From Manduca sexta (lineage: Eukaryota; Arthropoda; Insecta; Lepidoptera; Sphingidae), in assembly GCF_014839805.1 (NCBI RefSeq), contig NC_051119.1:6441245-6505244 (forward strand): a stretch of 64,000 bases of DNA, read 5' to 3'. The position numbers and the translations under genes are program-made. The notes under the pieces were generated by a model. That model worked only from the letters and a program-made list of their open reading frames with translations. It ran no database searches and was not told where the DNA came from. This document shows positions 20,380-31,571 of the stretch, in pieces (position 1 is the stretch's first letter; each line of letters starts with the position of its first letter).

Positions 20380-21305
20380 TCAGGACAAAAGTAATTACGA
20401 ATGTTAGTTTCGGAGCTGCTTTCATTAATATGCTAATCTCGCGCCGGGAACCATCGAACTCCGAATTGGTGGAAAAAGTACTAAAGGGGTAGGTACAGAA
20501 TGCAGTGATCCCGGGGTTAATTAAATCGGGTTTATTTCGGTTGTAGCTGTTTTGTAGAGGTTTTTTTTTATATTGAATGTATATTATTGATGTGGCTATA
20601 TTTTAATTAGTACAAAAATTGCTGAATAACGTGCAAGTCTTTATTGTCAAATGAGAAATCATATATTAAATACAATAACCTGATTGATTTTAAAAGCGAC
20701 TGTTTCCATTATTTTAAATTAGTTTAAAATATATTTTGTTGAGATTATTTTCTATCGCTTTCTTATTGATGACCTCAGTAATTATTGGACTTGCAATTAT
20801 CGGTTTAACAATAGTGTTTGAGGGTAACAAGTTAACAGCGTCTACGCGGTGCCTAATTCAAATGTATTTAGGAAAGCATTATGATAATATGAATCAGCAA
20901 AAAGCTATTTTCATTACAGTGGTTAAAATCTAGTTAGATCATTACAATTCCACGAAACTATGAATAAATACGAGTTCAAAAACCTTACGTATGTAATTCA
21001 GGACGTTTCTCTGAATCTTATTAAACCCTGACTTTGACTGTTATATTTTATTCATGTACTTTAGTGATTGAGCAGCGATAACATATTTTTTTTGACATAT
21101 TATTCGACTAAAGTTTTATATTTTTATCGATTAACTATTTAAGCAACATCACTATTGTGTTTCACAGAAGTTGTTGGGAGTGGGGCTTATGCTATTTGAT
21201 ACGTCTGTCCCCCACCCCCAAATTGTGTCGATGTGGTGGACCAAGTAGTAAGTTTGAATTTATCAAATTATGTGAAAAAGTGATGTTGCTCTTGATTCTA
21301 TAAAG
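20380..21305. other. Unannotated stretch
   Basis: A 65-codon frame beginning at TTG (20736-20933) encodes a hydrophobic N-terminal half but has no supported start and no recognised family. No repeats are recognised. Confidence 0.45.
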
Positions 21306-21484
21306 GTGAAGTGGGGGCGAGTGGTAAACGCAGCGTAGGCAGGCCCCCTACCAGATGGTCCGACGATCTGGTAAGGGTCGCCGGAGTTCGATGGATGAGG
21401 GCGGCCCAGAACCGGTCCCTGTGGCGCTCAATGGGGGAGGCCTATGTCCAGCAGTGGACGATTTCGGCTGAAATGATGATGATG
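21306..21484 (+). pseudogene. RTE-like LINE (family 2) ORF2 C-terminal fragment with (atg)n tail
   Basis: The frame encodes VGRPPTRWSDDLVRVAG, then WMRAAQNRSLWRSMGEAYVQQW, the characteristic end of a lepidopteran RTE-like endonuclease/reverse transcriptase. There is no ATG at the start because the copy is 5'-truncated. It reads through into the 3' (atg)n tail because the usual stop is one base out of frame. Copies of the same family are at 12178, 44677 and, more diverged, 52694. Confidence 0.85.
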
Positions 21485-21539
21485 GGGGCGAGCAGGGTCC
21501 GCTAGTGGATACGTTGCCCGCTTACCCCGGCGATAACCT

Positions 21540-21630
21540 AGCTGGGAGTAGAATGTACTACCGAGACGAATGACCGCAGGTTCAGAACCCAAGGGCACGC
21601 CTTTGACTTTCCTTTTCTATGGGTATAAGA
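21540..21630 (+). mobile_element. SINE-A head fragment
   Basis: gtagaatgtactaccgagacgaatgaccgcaggttcagaaccc retains the tRNA-like second half with a B-box-like ggttcagaacc; the body is missing. Confidence 0.75.
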
Positions 21631-21644
21631 TATGTGCCCATAAA

Positions 21645-21840
21645 ATAAAATGCTGTATTCATCACGTAGGCGAACATAGTTGCGCTTATAAGTCAAGTTA
21701 CATGAGAATCTTTAATTATTACTTAAAATCGCTCATGTAAACTAAAGACAATTTATATTAGATATAAAATAAATGAAAACTATAAAGCAAACAAATAAGC
21801 TAGCTCTGGCTGGCAGGAGAGAAGACTAACTATGTTTAAT
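21645..21840 (-). repeat. Rep-Q copy, inverted relative to 14650
   Basis: Reverse complement matches 14650-14845 through gcgcaactatgttcgcctac, aataattaaagattctcat and cctgccagccagagct. Confidence 0.65.
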
Positions 21841-21934
21841 TTGGTGCATTTTTTATATGTAATACAAATAAATACAAAAAAGAAGTCCTTCCGTGAAAAC
21901 AGCATTAAATTCTATAAGAAATGAGGCAGTAGTT

Positions 21935-22165
21935 TTATATTATTATTTTCTCCCAACGTTTCGAAGACTTTGCAGCCTTCATGGCCACGGGGGGGACTGA
22001 GGTGTTGTTCATCCGTAAAGTCAAAGTTACAATATCTACATTTTACAAATATATAACTTTTTAAAATTTTTGCTGTTGACGGTCCGATCTACGCAGAATG
22101 AGCTCACAGTGTCTTGAGAAAATAATAATATAAAAACCGAGAAAAAATCCGTTAAATATTTTTAT
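21935..22165. mobile_element. FB-E variant with long centre
   Basis: The left arm ttctcccaacgtttcgaagac through ggccacgggggggactgagg matches the other FB-E copies. The right arm is reduced to gagaaaataataatataaaaac and aaaaatccgttaaatatttt. The centre (gtgttgttcatccgtaaagt...) differs from 11773, so FB-E has more than one internal form. Confidence 0.7.
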
Positions 22166-22170
22166 TTTCA

Positions 22171-22805
22171 GTAATTCAAATTTCAAATCGCTCCATCTTT
22201 TTCTTTCGCACGCATTGTAATGCCCGCTGACGTCACATGCAAGTATTTCATCCCCTTTCTGTTTTTTGATACTTACTCCCACTACCTAATTTCAATGCCT
22301 TATACGTTGTGGATTTTTCACCAGATTTCAATGAGAAATCATTGCAATCCGGTAAAAAATCTGTTTTAGAAATTATACGGGGTCCACATTTTATAAAAGT
22401 TATAACAAAAGTCGAATACTTTATTTTTTGTGAATTATCGCTTTATTAAGACGTACACGGTAAAATGACCCCAATGCACCTGATGGTATGGTATGGTGTG
22501 GATAAGAACCTATTCAGGCGATATCACAAGCAAAAGATGGTTGTTAATATTTTCATACTGTTCATGTAGACTATTATTATTCAACAGCATTTTCACGATA
22601 TGAATATTAATTTATTCATTGGCAAACGTCGTATGTCTCGAATAGTTTAATAGAATATCGTGTTTTTATTTTTTAAGCGCTACCAACGCTCTTCGGACTC
22701 AACTAAATCGCACAATCAATGACATCACGGAAACTGCGTACTTTTATACGAGTGTCTTATATGAAAACACACGGAGAGCGTATATGTCAAAATGTTTGCC
22801 TATGT
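22171..22805. other. Unannotated stretch
   Basis: 22460-22510 (gtaaaatgaccccaatgcac) is a Rep-C-like scrap. A TGACGTCA lies at 22228-22235. Otherwise nothing is recognised. Confidence 0.45.
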
Positions 22806-23034
22806 ATACCTGCACATCCAGTTTCAAATAAGCCGGCATAATTATGTCGACTGGCGAGGGGTAATCATATCTAATCAGTCAACTCTAACTGCATTATATT
22901 CCAGTTACCATCAGGTGCACTAAGGTCACTTTAAACATCTCTCGTCAGTCGACACTCTATCTAGCTCGTCCTCTACTTATCATCAGGTGTAATGAAGTCA
23001 CTTATCCGTGTCCGTATAAAAATGCGCCGTCTAC
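22806..23034 (-). repeat. Rep-C copies, antisense, partly duplicated
   Basis: aagccggcataattatgtcg and gcgaggggtaatcatatc are followed by two successive blocks of the accatcaggtgca type (22911 and 22979), each with a cagtcaac/cagtcgacactc block, so the 5' part occurs twice. Confidence 0.75.
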
Positions 23035-23172
23035 GTACGCCCTTATTACTTACTATACTACTGTATATGCGTTTCTACGAATTGATCGCCAATCATCTAA
23101 TCGCAACAGCGCGTCATCGGCACGTATAAAATACCCCGTCTGCGTACGTCCTTAGTGCTTACTAGATTATTG
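23025..23172. repeat. ~109-bp partial tandem duplication
   Basis: cgtctacgtacgcccttatt and the following cttactatactactgt at 23028 recur as cgtctgcgtacgtccttagt and cttactagattattgt at 23137. Confidence 0.75.
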
Positions 23173-23196
23173 TCCGTAATATACCGCCTGATGAAA

Positions 23197-23462
23197 CACC
23201 TTGACTGCCTCGGTGGCGTAGTTGTACTGCATGCACGGTACGGCAGCGCTCTGAGGTCCTGGGTTCGAATCCCGGGTCGGGCAAAGTGATATTTGGGTTT
23301 TTCTGCTCAGTATCAGCCCGGAGTCTGGAATTTGTGCCCGATATGGCAATAGGCTCGCCCCCTATCACATCATGGGACGGAACACACTTGGCGAAAAGTG
23401 GGTGCCATGGTTGCGCCTCTGCATACCCCTTCGGGGATAAAATGCGTGGTGTTGTGTGTGAA
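23197..23462 (+). mobile_element. SINE-F, full length, tRNA-derived
   Basis: The head reads tgcctcggtggcgtagttgt (A-box) and ggtcctgggttcgaatcccg (B-box ggttcgaatcc is a perfect consensus). The body holds gtgatatttgggtttttctg, atcagcccggagtctgg, cccgatatggcaataggct and gcctctgcataccccttc, and the tail is TG-rich (gttgtgtgtg). With both promoter boxes intact it could still be transcribed by RNA polymerase III. The frames on both strands are shadows of it. Confidence 0.9.
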
Positions 23463-23682
23463 ACACCTTGAATTACAAAGTATTTTTTGATATTCCACTG
23501 CGCTCACCATCCTGAGACATTAAATATTTAGTCTTATTATGTCCAGTAGTTACACTGGCTACAGTATTCTTCAAACCGGAACACAACAGTGACTACAAAC
23601 TTCTGCTTGCCGGCAGACATAAACATTGCGGTTACTACCCAGCCGGACTCTCACATATGAGAGACCTACCAGTAGTATGCGT
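23463..23682 (-). mobile_element. Rep-B, truncated, joined to SINE-F tail
   Basis: Begins abruptly at caccttgaattacaaagtat directly after the SINE-F tail and runs to ctcacatatgagagacctac. The part with the A-rich 3' end is missing, so the two elements were joined by insertion or deletion. Confidence 0.85.
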
Positions 23683-24437
23683 TTCTGCTAGTTTTTCGTC
23701 TGATGTACAAACCGTAACAGATGATTAACTATTCAAGGATTTATTAGTAGTGATTAACCTAACGACGTAGCGTCAGTGCCTCTCATTTTCGAAATGTTTT
23801 AGGAGTTTAGTGTAGTATCTATCATCCCTAGAACGTCATTGAACCCTGTTAGAAATTATAGATTTTTTCTATGAAGCCCGACCTATTTTTGATATTTCTT
23901 GTCACAGCAAACCTTGCATTACACTTCACCAGAATTTTAGTTTGTTTTAAGTACCTCGAACTGCACTTAAACTACAGTGATGTTAAAAAGCCTATTGTAA
24001 AGCATATCTTGCATAAAATTTTCCATTAATATATTAGCAAGACTAACTTCAAGTAGCCTACTACAGAGGACATATTAAAACAAAAATTATTTCACGTCAA
24101 CCCCATGTTAGAACGTAAAGATAAAATGGTAATCACTGCGTGATACATTTAAATCTTTAAATTATGTGTGACGTTGTTATATCCGTGTACATCTGATTTC
24201 CATTAGCAGCCCTGATCATAGATAATCCTTGTTGAATTATTTATGCGTTTAGTTTATGCATTATGTGTGTGTTTCATATCGAAAACATGTGTTTTGGATG
24301 TGGTCAGTAATGTAATTTGCTAGCTATTTCTCTGTGATAAGGTCTAGGTAGTTATACCGCTTTGTTTGTGTTTAGGAGGTAACCCTTTAATTATAATTAC
24401 GGTAATGATATATTTTTAAATAACAATTTCAGACAAA
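23683..24437. other. Unannotated AT-rich stretch
   Basis: No repeat family or credible exon is seen. Confidence 0.5.
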
Positions 24438-24720
24438 GAATCTTACTGGTATTATAAATGGGGAAATAGGTGAGAATATTTGGACATTTTATAAAAGTAA
24501 ATGTAAAAAAAACTGAAAGGCTATGGATTAAATTTGGTACACAGGAAAACCATATACGATTAACACATAAGCTACATTTACTTCGATAATATTCTCCCGT
24601 GGGAAATCGTGGAATTTTTTAATCTAATATTTTAAATAGTTGACACTGGAATCCTTCATTATTTTACAAAATTTGTAACGGGAAATACTTTTGACGCAAG
24701 TAGCGGTAGCTTGTAGTATA
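24438..24720 (+). mobile_element. Worn Helitron-G-like copy
   Basis: tcttactggtattataaatg at the 5' end, acacataagctaca and tctcccgtgggaaat inside, and gacgcaagtagcggtagcttgtag at the 3' end follow the Helitron-G plan with heavy divergence. The terminal CTAG is now CTTG. Confidence 0.6.
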
Positions 24721-25103
24721 TTTTTCGTAAAGGGTTTCCAAAAATCTCTTTAACCATCATGGAAATTAGTTTTTAATTCAAAATAATCTTAATCACACCA
24801 AGTAATAACCATTCCCCACTACTGAAAGAAGCGGGTAATGAAAACCCATGTATTGTAACCTAAATCAGTTTTTGATACATCTGTAACCATAATTATTCGG
24901 GCGGCATGCCAATACGAGTACATCATTATGGCATAACGATATCATCAGTCATGAGTTTATAGATCGCATAAATTACTAATTGTGGTAGTTAGTATAGTAG
25001 TTTTGGAATAGTCGACGTATTATACTATGTCTATAATATCAAGTGATTTTCAAATGTCATTAATGATTTATGGTAATGATTGATGATGCCCCGAAAAATG
25101 TTC
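24721..25103. other. Unannotated AT-rich stretch
   Basis: Nothing recognised. Confidence 0.5.
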
Positions 25104-25384
25104 CCAATTTATTATGAATCTGAAAATTTTTCTAGGCGGTTCACAGATACCTTCGGATTTAAACATGTATATTGCATAAAGCTAATTTGTACGTATTTTC
25201 TCTTATTAAGACATTTCAATTTATTATGATTCTGAAAGTTTTCTTGGTGGATTTAAACATGTTTATTGCATAAAGATAATTTGTACGTATTTTCTCTTGT
25301 ACAGATAATTTCAATTTATTATGATTCTGAAAGTTTTCTTGGCTGTGCATACCTTTGGATTTAAACAAGTTTATGGTATAGATG
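25104..25384. repeat. Three ~95-110-bp tandem repeats
   Basis: Each unit starts caatttattatga.tctgaaa (25106, 25216, 25311) and runs through ggatttaaaca.gt.tat.. to aatttgtacgtattttctctt. The middle copy lacks about 15 bp and the third ends early. The open frame across them is fortuitous. Confidence 0.85.
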
Positions 25385-25805
25385 CTGCATAGAATTTTGC
25401 CGCTGCAAAAATCAATAGTTGGTGATGCGATCGAAAATGTTTTCATGCGAATAATATAAAGATTAAAGCCAGCTCAAAACAAGTTCCAATTTATATTTAT
25501 CAATGGCAAGTTTCAGAAATATTGGCACAACGATTTTATATTGAAATATTGTTTGGTTCTCGTGTTTTCCCTGAACACTGTTTCCATTACATCGCTTTAT
25601 TTAATAAAGTCTACACTGTGTTTAAATTATTATATTAAATCATTACAAATGATTATGATACAATTTACCTATTTCTTCGTTGTTTAAGAAGACTATCATT
25701 TCATAAGCATTATTAGAGAAAACGAAATTTCGTTATGTGATTAATTCATGAAACTACTAACTTAAGTCATTTTTTTTTTCATAATTAAAAAACCTCAGTA
25801 ACCTA

Positions 25806-25837
25806 ACACACACACACATACATACACACACACACAC

Positions 25838-25890
<53 letters not shown>

Positions 25891-25919
25891 CACACGCTAA
25901 CACACACATGGATTTATAT
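25806..25919. repeat. Compound (CA)n(GA)n(CA)n microsatellite at a SINE tail
   Basis: CA/CATA runs, then a long GA run, then CACA again, ending where the antisense SINE-F begins. SINE-F has a TG-rich tail, so the CA side continues the SINE tail. Confidence 0.95.
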
Positions 25920-26199
25920 ATTACACCTTTAACCTGAAGATAGGCAGGACATCATCAGGGCACCCATTTTTCCCGTATGTGTTTCATCCCATGGCGTGAT
26001 GTGGGTAAACTTATCTCCATATCGGCACAAATTTCAAGGTTGATACTGAGAAGAAAGAACCTATTGCCATATCGGTACAAATTTCAGGCTCCGAGCTGAT
26101 ACTGAGAAGAAAAACGCAATGTCATTTCGGCCGCCCCGGGATTTGATCCCGAAACCTCAGAACGGTCATACCGCGCACTCAAGCATAAACCGAGGCAGT
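25920..26199 (-). mobile_element. SINE-F, near full length, with internal duplication
   Basis: Antisense: gggatttgatcccgaaacctc is the B-box region and accgaggcagtg the 5' end. The segment ccatatcggcacaaattt...tgatactgagaagaaa occurs twice (about 26016-26060 and 26067-26115), a tandem duplication inside the SINE. Confidence 0.85.
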
Positions 26200-26647
26200 G
26201 TTCAAAATATTTAATTTCATTACTTTCCTGCAAGAAAATACATTCACACGAAAAAATGGCCACACCTAGTTATATAAACGGAATGATAACCTCATTACCG
26301 TCACCTTAACACAAGTACAAGAAACAGATGAGACCACGAACTCAATTATCGATAAGCGTTGTTAACTTTTATCGATATTAAAAAACTCATTTATGGCGGT
26401 AGCAAAATTTATCTAAAATTATAATCGATTTCCGAACGGTGCAGTTTGGATAGTAAAGTAGAGCTGGCTGTAAGCACGTTTTACGCGCACAACTGGTAAT
26501 GTTAGTGAACTTTTGCACTACGATTAAAAGGATGTGTTAAGCTGATTTTATTTTATGACTTATAAGGTATTTTTATTGCCCAATATTCAAATAAAGCCCG
26601 TGCACATAAAAACAAAAAAAAATATTAAAAGTCAGAGTTATGTGGCT
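26200..26647. other. Unannotated stretch
   Basis: AT-rich, no recognised feature. Confidence 0.5.
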
Positions 26648-26716
26648 TTGGAATTTGAACTTGCGGACATTCTTCTCGACAGTCCATTCCACATCCCACA
26701 CCTCACTAGGCTGTAG
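26648..26716 (-). mobile_element. SINE-A head fragment, antisense
   Basis: aatttgaacttgcggacatt (B-box region) to cctcactaggctgta (A-box region). Only the tRNA-like head is present, seven bases before a Helitron. Confidence 0.75.
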
Positions 26717-26723
26717 TATGTTA

Positions 26724-26973
26724 TCCTACTAATATTATAAACGCGAAAGTTTTTACGATGGATGTATGTATGTTTGTTCCTCTTTCACGAACAAACTACT
26801 GAACGGATTTGGATGAAACTTTACAGTAGTATTAGTTACACATCAGAGTAACAAATAGGCTACAATTTATAATGATTATTTGGTCATAATATAACGATAC
26901 ATATGAAGTAAACCAGAAAAAAAATTATCCAGGAAAACTCCTTCACGCAGGCGAAGCCGCGAGCAAAAGCTAG
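26724..26973 (+). mobile_element. Lep1-type Helitron-G, complete, 250 bp
   Basis: TCCTACTAATATTATAAACG after A; cgcaggcgaagccgcgagc then aaaagCTAG before T. It shares the first 180 bp and last 40 bp with 17651-18100 but lacks most of that copy's centre. Well-preserved ends indicate a fairly recent insertion. Confidence 0.9.
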
Positions 26974-27463
26974 TCATATCTAAATTTATTACTTATTTAT
27001 TATTTCACCTTATTTATTACGACTACCGCCGAACTTAAAGAAATAGTAGACGCACTGCAAATACTTCAAACAAGCTACCTCCAGACCTCGTGTCCTTAAT
27101 ACTCGCCTAAAACAAATACCAATTAACCCAACTTAAACCTTAGTGCTGTATTTTTAAATCTTAAATTCTAACACTTTGTTTCTATTTATCGCGCAGCACC
27201 TTTCAGTCTAGACTATTTATAGGCTACCTTTAAAGTCGATCGATGAAGGCGTGATACCTTTGCATGTAGATATTGTTTATTCTAGTGTTTTATGTGTGTG
27301 ATGCAAACTAATCCTAAATCATTACCAACTTTAAGGTTGATTTGAAATCGCCAGATATTTTTTGATGTTTTATTGTTAGGATTTTTATATTCACCCGACT
27401 GTACCATAAACCTGCTATACTGGCTAATGTTATTCGCGATCTAAGATCAGCCCACGTATACCA
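26974..27463. other. Unannotated AT-rich stretch
   Basis: No repeat copy or exon signal is recognised. Confidence 0.5.
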
Positions 27464-27600
27464 GGTTTGCAAAGGCATACTTGTGTCGACTGGCGACGAA
27501 TTAAATCTCTCGTCAATCGTTACCCTATTTCCAATAAATGTTTTTTTCGGGCTCGCTAAAGAAACCCCACTGCAATTGGACCTACTTACGCAAAAGGGAA
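27464..27600 (-). repeat. Diverged Rep-C fragment
   Basis: gtgtcgactggcgacg, tctctcgtcaatcg and cccactgcaattggacctac are Rep-C blocks in antisense. The last block is the inverse of one in the plus-strand fragment at 28385. The 92- and 116-codon frames here are incidental. Confidence 0.55.
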
Positions 27601-28384
27601 TCAACCCACACAATGATAGTTTTGAGAAAAAGCTGTTTTTGTCAAATTTTTGTATACAAGACAATTGTTTGTTATTTTGGACGAAAAATATTTACAATAT
27701 TGTAAAAAATACTTTATTCTATCTATACAAATATAATATTGATGAAAATCATTTAACATAATTAAGGAATTTAAAAATAACTCAATGGTTCCTTTTAGCA
27801 AAACTATTTCTGTGTGGATTGATCTCTTGTTAATTTTTTATCTTGGAATAATTCTATAATAAAAATATAAAATGTCATATTTATTTAATATATTTTACTG
27901 AAAAAATATTTTTATTTATTTCCACATACAACTATTTTACAGGTAATACCCAATACAATAGCGTAGTACAATAGTTATGTAAAATAAAAATTCTTATATT
28001 AAAATGTTTTGTGGAATATCAAAAATTACTTAATCTAAATATTATTCTACTTCAAAATCAGACTGACCCGAAAAACCTTCCAGATCGTCTTCTATATTTG
28101 CATTTCCGTCAAGCTTGACGTAAAAATCATGTGAGTCTTATGGGATGGTTCTTTGTAAAAACAAAACAATTTCGTAGATTTTTTTAGATTTTCCGGTTAC
28201 CATGGGGCTTGGATCTTGTTAGTTTATTGAACAACTAGTGTTATGTGGGTTGGTAAACTTGTGTTGAAAACGGTTTGTTCAGTAAAAATTGTCATATCAT
28301 TTTGATCTTTACAGAGAGGATAGAAGGTACATTTTGAAAGCTCTCTACATACTTAACTCGATTTTGGCACATGTGTGTATTGGT
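27601..28384. other. Unannotated AT-rich stretch
   Basis: Nothing recognised. Minus-strand frames are short and low in complexity. Confidence 0.5.
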
Positions 28385-28500
28385 TCCTGTTTGCATAAGT
28401 AGGTCCAATTGATGGTAATTAGGATGTGGTCCTAAGAGTCGTCGACTGACGGAAGATGATTCCCTCGCCAGTTTACTTAATTATGCCGGCCTGTATGAAA
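28385..28500 (+). repeat. Rep-C fragment
   Basis: agtaggtccaattgatggtaa, gtcgtcgactgacgg and ttaattatgccggcctgtatg. Confidence 0.7.
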
Positions 28501-29284
28501 GTAGAAATATACATTTATATCTTCTAAAAATCTAGCGATATCTATATAATTTTCATCTTTCGCATAAACCAGACTTTAGGGATTAGATATAATTGAAACA
28601 ATTAAAATTACTAGTACTTCTATAACTTATATTAACTACACAATTCTGACAAAGTTTCTCCATGTTCATTGTTATGTTTCTATACGTAACTTCATAATTA
28701 GCATTGTATACATACATATATTGTCTATATTAAAGTTACTTAAGGCCCTTTGTGAAACAAATGGCCTTGAGCAATTCGTTTGATACGTGGTGGCTTGCAA
28801 GTTATCGATTATGTGAAGTGCTTACGAAGAATTTCTTAAAAAAAAATTTAAATCTTTGTGAATTATACCAAAATATTCCTTATTAAACTGTCTAATAGGG
28901 TTGTAAATTAAAATGACGTGTATTTTTTAATGCATATAATCAACAAATTTAGTGGCATTTTCATTATAAAATTAACGAAACAATAGACATTATAAATTTT
29001 TGAAACAATCAAAATAAAATAAGATTGTCAAATCACAACGATTCTCAAGAAGTTTCATTTCAATAAAGAGTTATTTATTGACTCCAGTGGTTAATTAGTA
29101 GAATATTTAATTGAATGATTGAGAGGGAATCAGAATGAATGCCCACGTTACTGAGAATAAAGGCAAGAGGGAAAAGGAATAAAATAAACGAACACTCGAG
29201 ATGTGGGAGATGGTAGATGCCACTAGATAATTTAAGCGATAGAACAAGCATTTTAATATAACAAAGAACATATCATATATTTTA
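28501..29284. other. Unannotated AT-rich stretch
   Basis: No family copy or exon-like signal is recognised. Confidence 0.5.
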
Positions 29285-29590
29285 CTAGAGGTGTCTCTCA
29301 TATGTGAGACTCCGCTTGGGTAGGTACCACCACAATGTATATTTTTGCTTCCAAGCAGCAGTGTGTAGATACTGTTGTGTTTAGGTTTGAAAAACTTTGT
29401 TACAATAGCCAATGTACTGGAGATAATATGAATTAACATCTCATGTCTCAGGATGGCGAGCGCAGTGAAATACTAAACAATACTTGTAATTCAAGGTGTT
29501 CGTGTTTCTACTGTTTATGGGCGGTCGTATCGCTTACCATCAGGCGAACGGCAAGCTCCTCTCGTCATTCCAAGCAATAAAAAATATATA
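29285..29590 (+). mobile_element. Rep-B, full length with A-rich tail
   Basis: From ggtgtctctcatatgtgag through gtaggtaccaccacaatg, atgtctcaggatggcgag, ggcggtcgtatcgcttacc to ccaagcaataaaaaatat. It shows the polarity of the family clearly: an AATAAA-like end followed by A. The 110-codon minus-strand frame is a shadow. Confidence 0.9.
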
Positions 29591-29848
29591 AAAATACATA
29601 TCAAGTATATTACAACGCAGGTGTAACATTTTATTCGTAAATCGTAATTCATTTCGTTTTATTAAAAATGGCGCACGAAAGTCTATATCGAAAGTCCGCC
29701 AGATGTTAAGAACGAGTCCAATATAAGTTAATATAAATAGTTTGAAAATATTTTTTTTATATTTTATTTATGTCGCCTATACGGGTCGCTTTAGGATTGC
29801 GTTACTTAATAAAACCATATAAGTATTTTGTAAATAATATATATATAT
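29591..29848. other. Unannotated stretch
   Basis: AT-rich, no recognised feature. Confidence 0.5.
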
Positions 29849-30130
29849 TAATATCAGCCCTGCATTATATACTGTCCCACTGTTGGGCACGGGCCTCCTC
29901 TACTATTGAGAGGGATTAGGCCTTATTCCACCACACTGGCCTAGTGCGGATTGGTAGACTTCACATACCTTCGAAATTCCTATAAAGAACTTCTCAGGTG
30001 TGCAGGTAGCAATCGATAATTCACAAAGAATAGATACATAATTTTTAAAAAATGTTAGGTGCTTGCGCTTGGGTTTTGAACCTGCGGACATTCGTCTCGG
30101 CAGACCATTCCACACTCAACTAGGCTATAT
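29849..30130 (-). mobile_element. SINE-A, near full length
   Basis: aatatcagccctgcattat to tcgtctcggcagaccattcc and ctaggctatatt. The B-box region is ggttttgaacctgcgg in antisense. Confidence 0.85.
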
Positions 30131-30454
30131 TAACTATCTAACTTAACGTGTGTAAATACTAAAGGCTATTAAGTCAGTGTCGGCACAAGCATTTAAGGAC
30201 ACCGAACAGTTTATTGTAAGAAAATAGTAAAAGACGTAAATACAAGAAATAAGTAAAGTTGTATACATAAGTAAACAACTAGAAATAAGTTAAGTATATG
30301 TATAAGTTAAGTATGTAATAGTATCCTTCTATATAGGAACAGTATGATAAATGATAAAGTGTAAAAATTTAAAAACCAGGATGTAAAAAGGACTTTATTC
30401 ACTGTCGAGGTAAAAGAAAATAAATAATAAAAAAAAAGACACCGAACGTCGTGA
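30131..30454. other. Unannotated AT-rich stretch
   Basis: No recognised feature. Confidence 0.5.
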
Positions 30455-30518
30455 AAAAATAATATACAAAAAACCGCGATAGAATCCGAAAATAGTTTTA
30501 TTTTAATCAAATATAGAA
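30455..30518. mobile_element. FB-E single arm
   Basis: aaaccgcgatagaatccgaa and aatagttttattttaat form a single right arm. Confidence 0.65.
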
Positions 30519-30877
30519 AAGTTGAAATTATTAATTATACATACTTAATAATACACAACGCGGACAAAGGATCTGCTAACCGCCATGTTTGTTGTAACCG
30601 GAGAGTCCCGTACCAACTTCTAATCCCGGTTAATATGGATTTCCATCGGCTTACTCGCTTGTTAAATCCACTGTAATTTGTAAGTCGCAATAAAAACAAC
30701 ATGGCCGCTCAACATTTAATTTTAATATTAATATGGAAATTACCATATTAAATACATGATGATAAATTTGAATATGTCCCTTGTTAAATCATGTCAGGTA
30801 GATTATCCTAGAACGTTTGTTATGTAGGCTTTTAAAGTAACATTCGAGAAATTTCTAAAGATTCATACTAATAAAAA
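30519..30877. other. Unannotated stretch
   Basis: Nothing recognised. Confidence 0.5.
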
Positions 30878-31204
30878 GCGGCGACAGCCTAATTGGTTGT
30901 GAACGGACTGCCGAGACGAACGTCCGGAGGTTCAAATCCCAAGGGCACACACCTATGACTTTTTTAAAAAAATATGTGTGTATTCTTTGTGAATTATCGC
31001 TTGCTTTAACGACGACGGAAAACATCGTGAGGAAACTTGCATACTTGAGAAATTCTCAATAGGAATTTTCGATAGTGTGTGCAGTCTACCAATTCGCACT
31101 GGGCCAGCGTGGTGGACTAAGGCCTAATCCCTCTCAGTAGTAGAGGAGCCCCGTACCCAACAGTGGGACAGTATATAATATGGAGCTGATATTATTTATT
31201 ATAC
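30878..31204 (+). mobile_element. SINE-A, full length
   Basis: gcggcgacagcctaattgg (A-box region), ggaggttcaaatccc (near-consensus B-box), cgtgaggaaacttgcatac, ctaaggcctaatccctctc, ending gctgatattatttatta. Rep-I follows directly. Confidence 0.9.
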
Positions 31205-31205
31205 T

Positions 31206-31530
31206 AATAAGGGTTAAACCCTCCGAGGCAATTCTTGGGCATCCGGTCTCCACACCGAATGCACGCCCATGCACGGGGGGACATTTGCGGCCTTAGGCAC
31301 ACAGCTAAGTGTGTATTCATGGTTGCCAATTCACATTGAGGCTAATGAGGGCTTTGCGAACATTTCCTTGTCTATGAGGGTTCCTTCTCCTTCCCCCACA
31401 CTTTCTTCCCCAGATATCCTCTCCCAACTTTCCTCCAGGGCCCTGCAGTCGCTAAGCTGGGATATTCCAGTAACCCATACGCCGGTTACCCCCGTACTGT
31501 AGACTGATTGACTGCAGGGTCCGATAAACA
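31206..31530 (+). repeat. Rep-I copy
   Basis: ccctccgaggcaattcttgg, cggtctccacaccgaatgc, acgggggacattt-type block, gccttaggcacacag and gattgactgcagggtcc. The fuller 5' end here extends the family beyond the copy at 1251. The open frames are short and not recognised. Confidence 0.75.
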
Positions 31531-31571
31531 AAAAAAATATTATTTAAAAGTTTAAAAAATTCTATCTGTAA

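Noticed and set aside
20736..20933. 65-codon frame with a hydrophobic, signal-peptide-like start
   Set aside because: Starts at TTG. AT-rich codons naturally give Leu/Ile/Phe, so the hydrophobicity is not evidence.
23197..23280. Free-standing tRNA gene (A- and B-boxes, cloverleaf-like)
   Set aside because: The acceptor stem pairs poorly, and the sequence continues into a body repeated at 25920, 40866 and 60903, so it is a SINE head.
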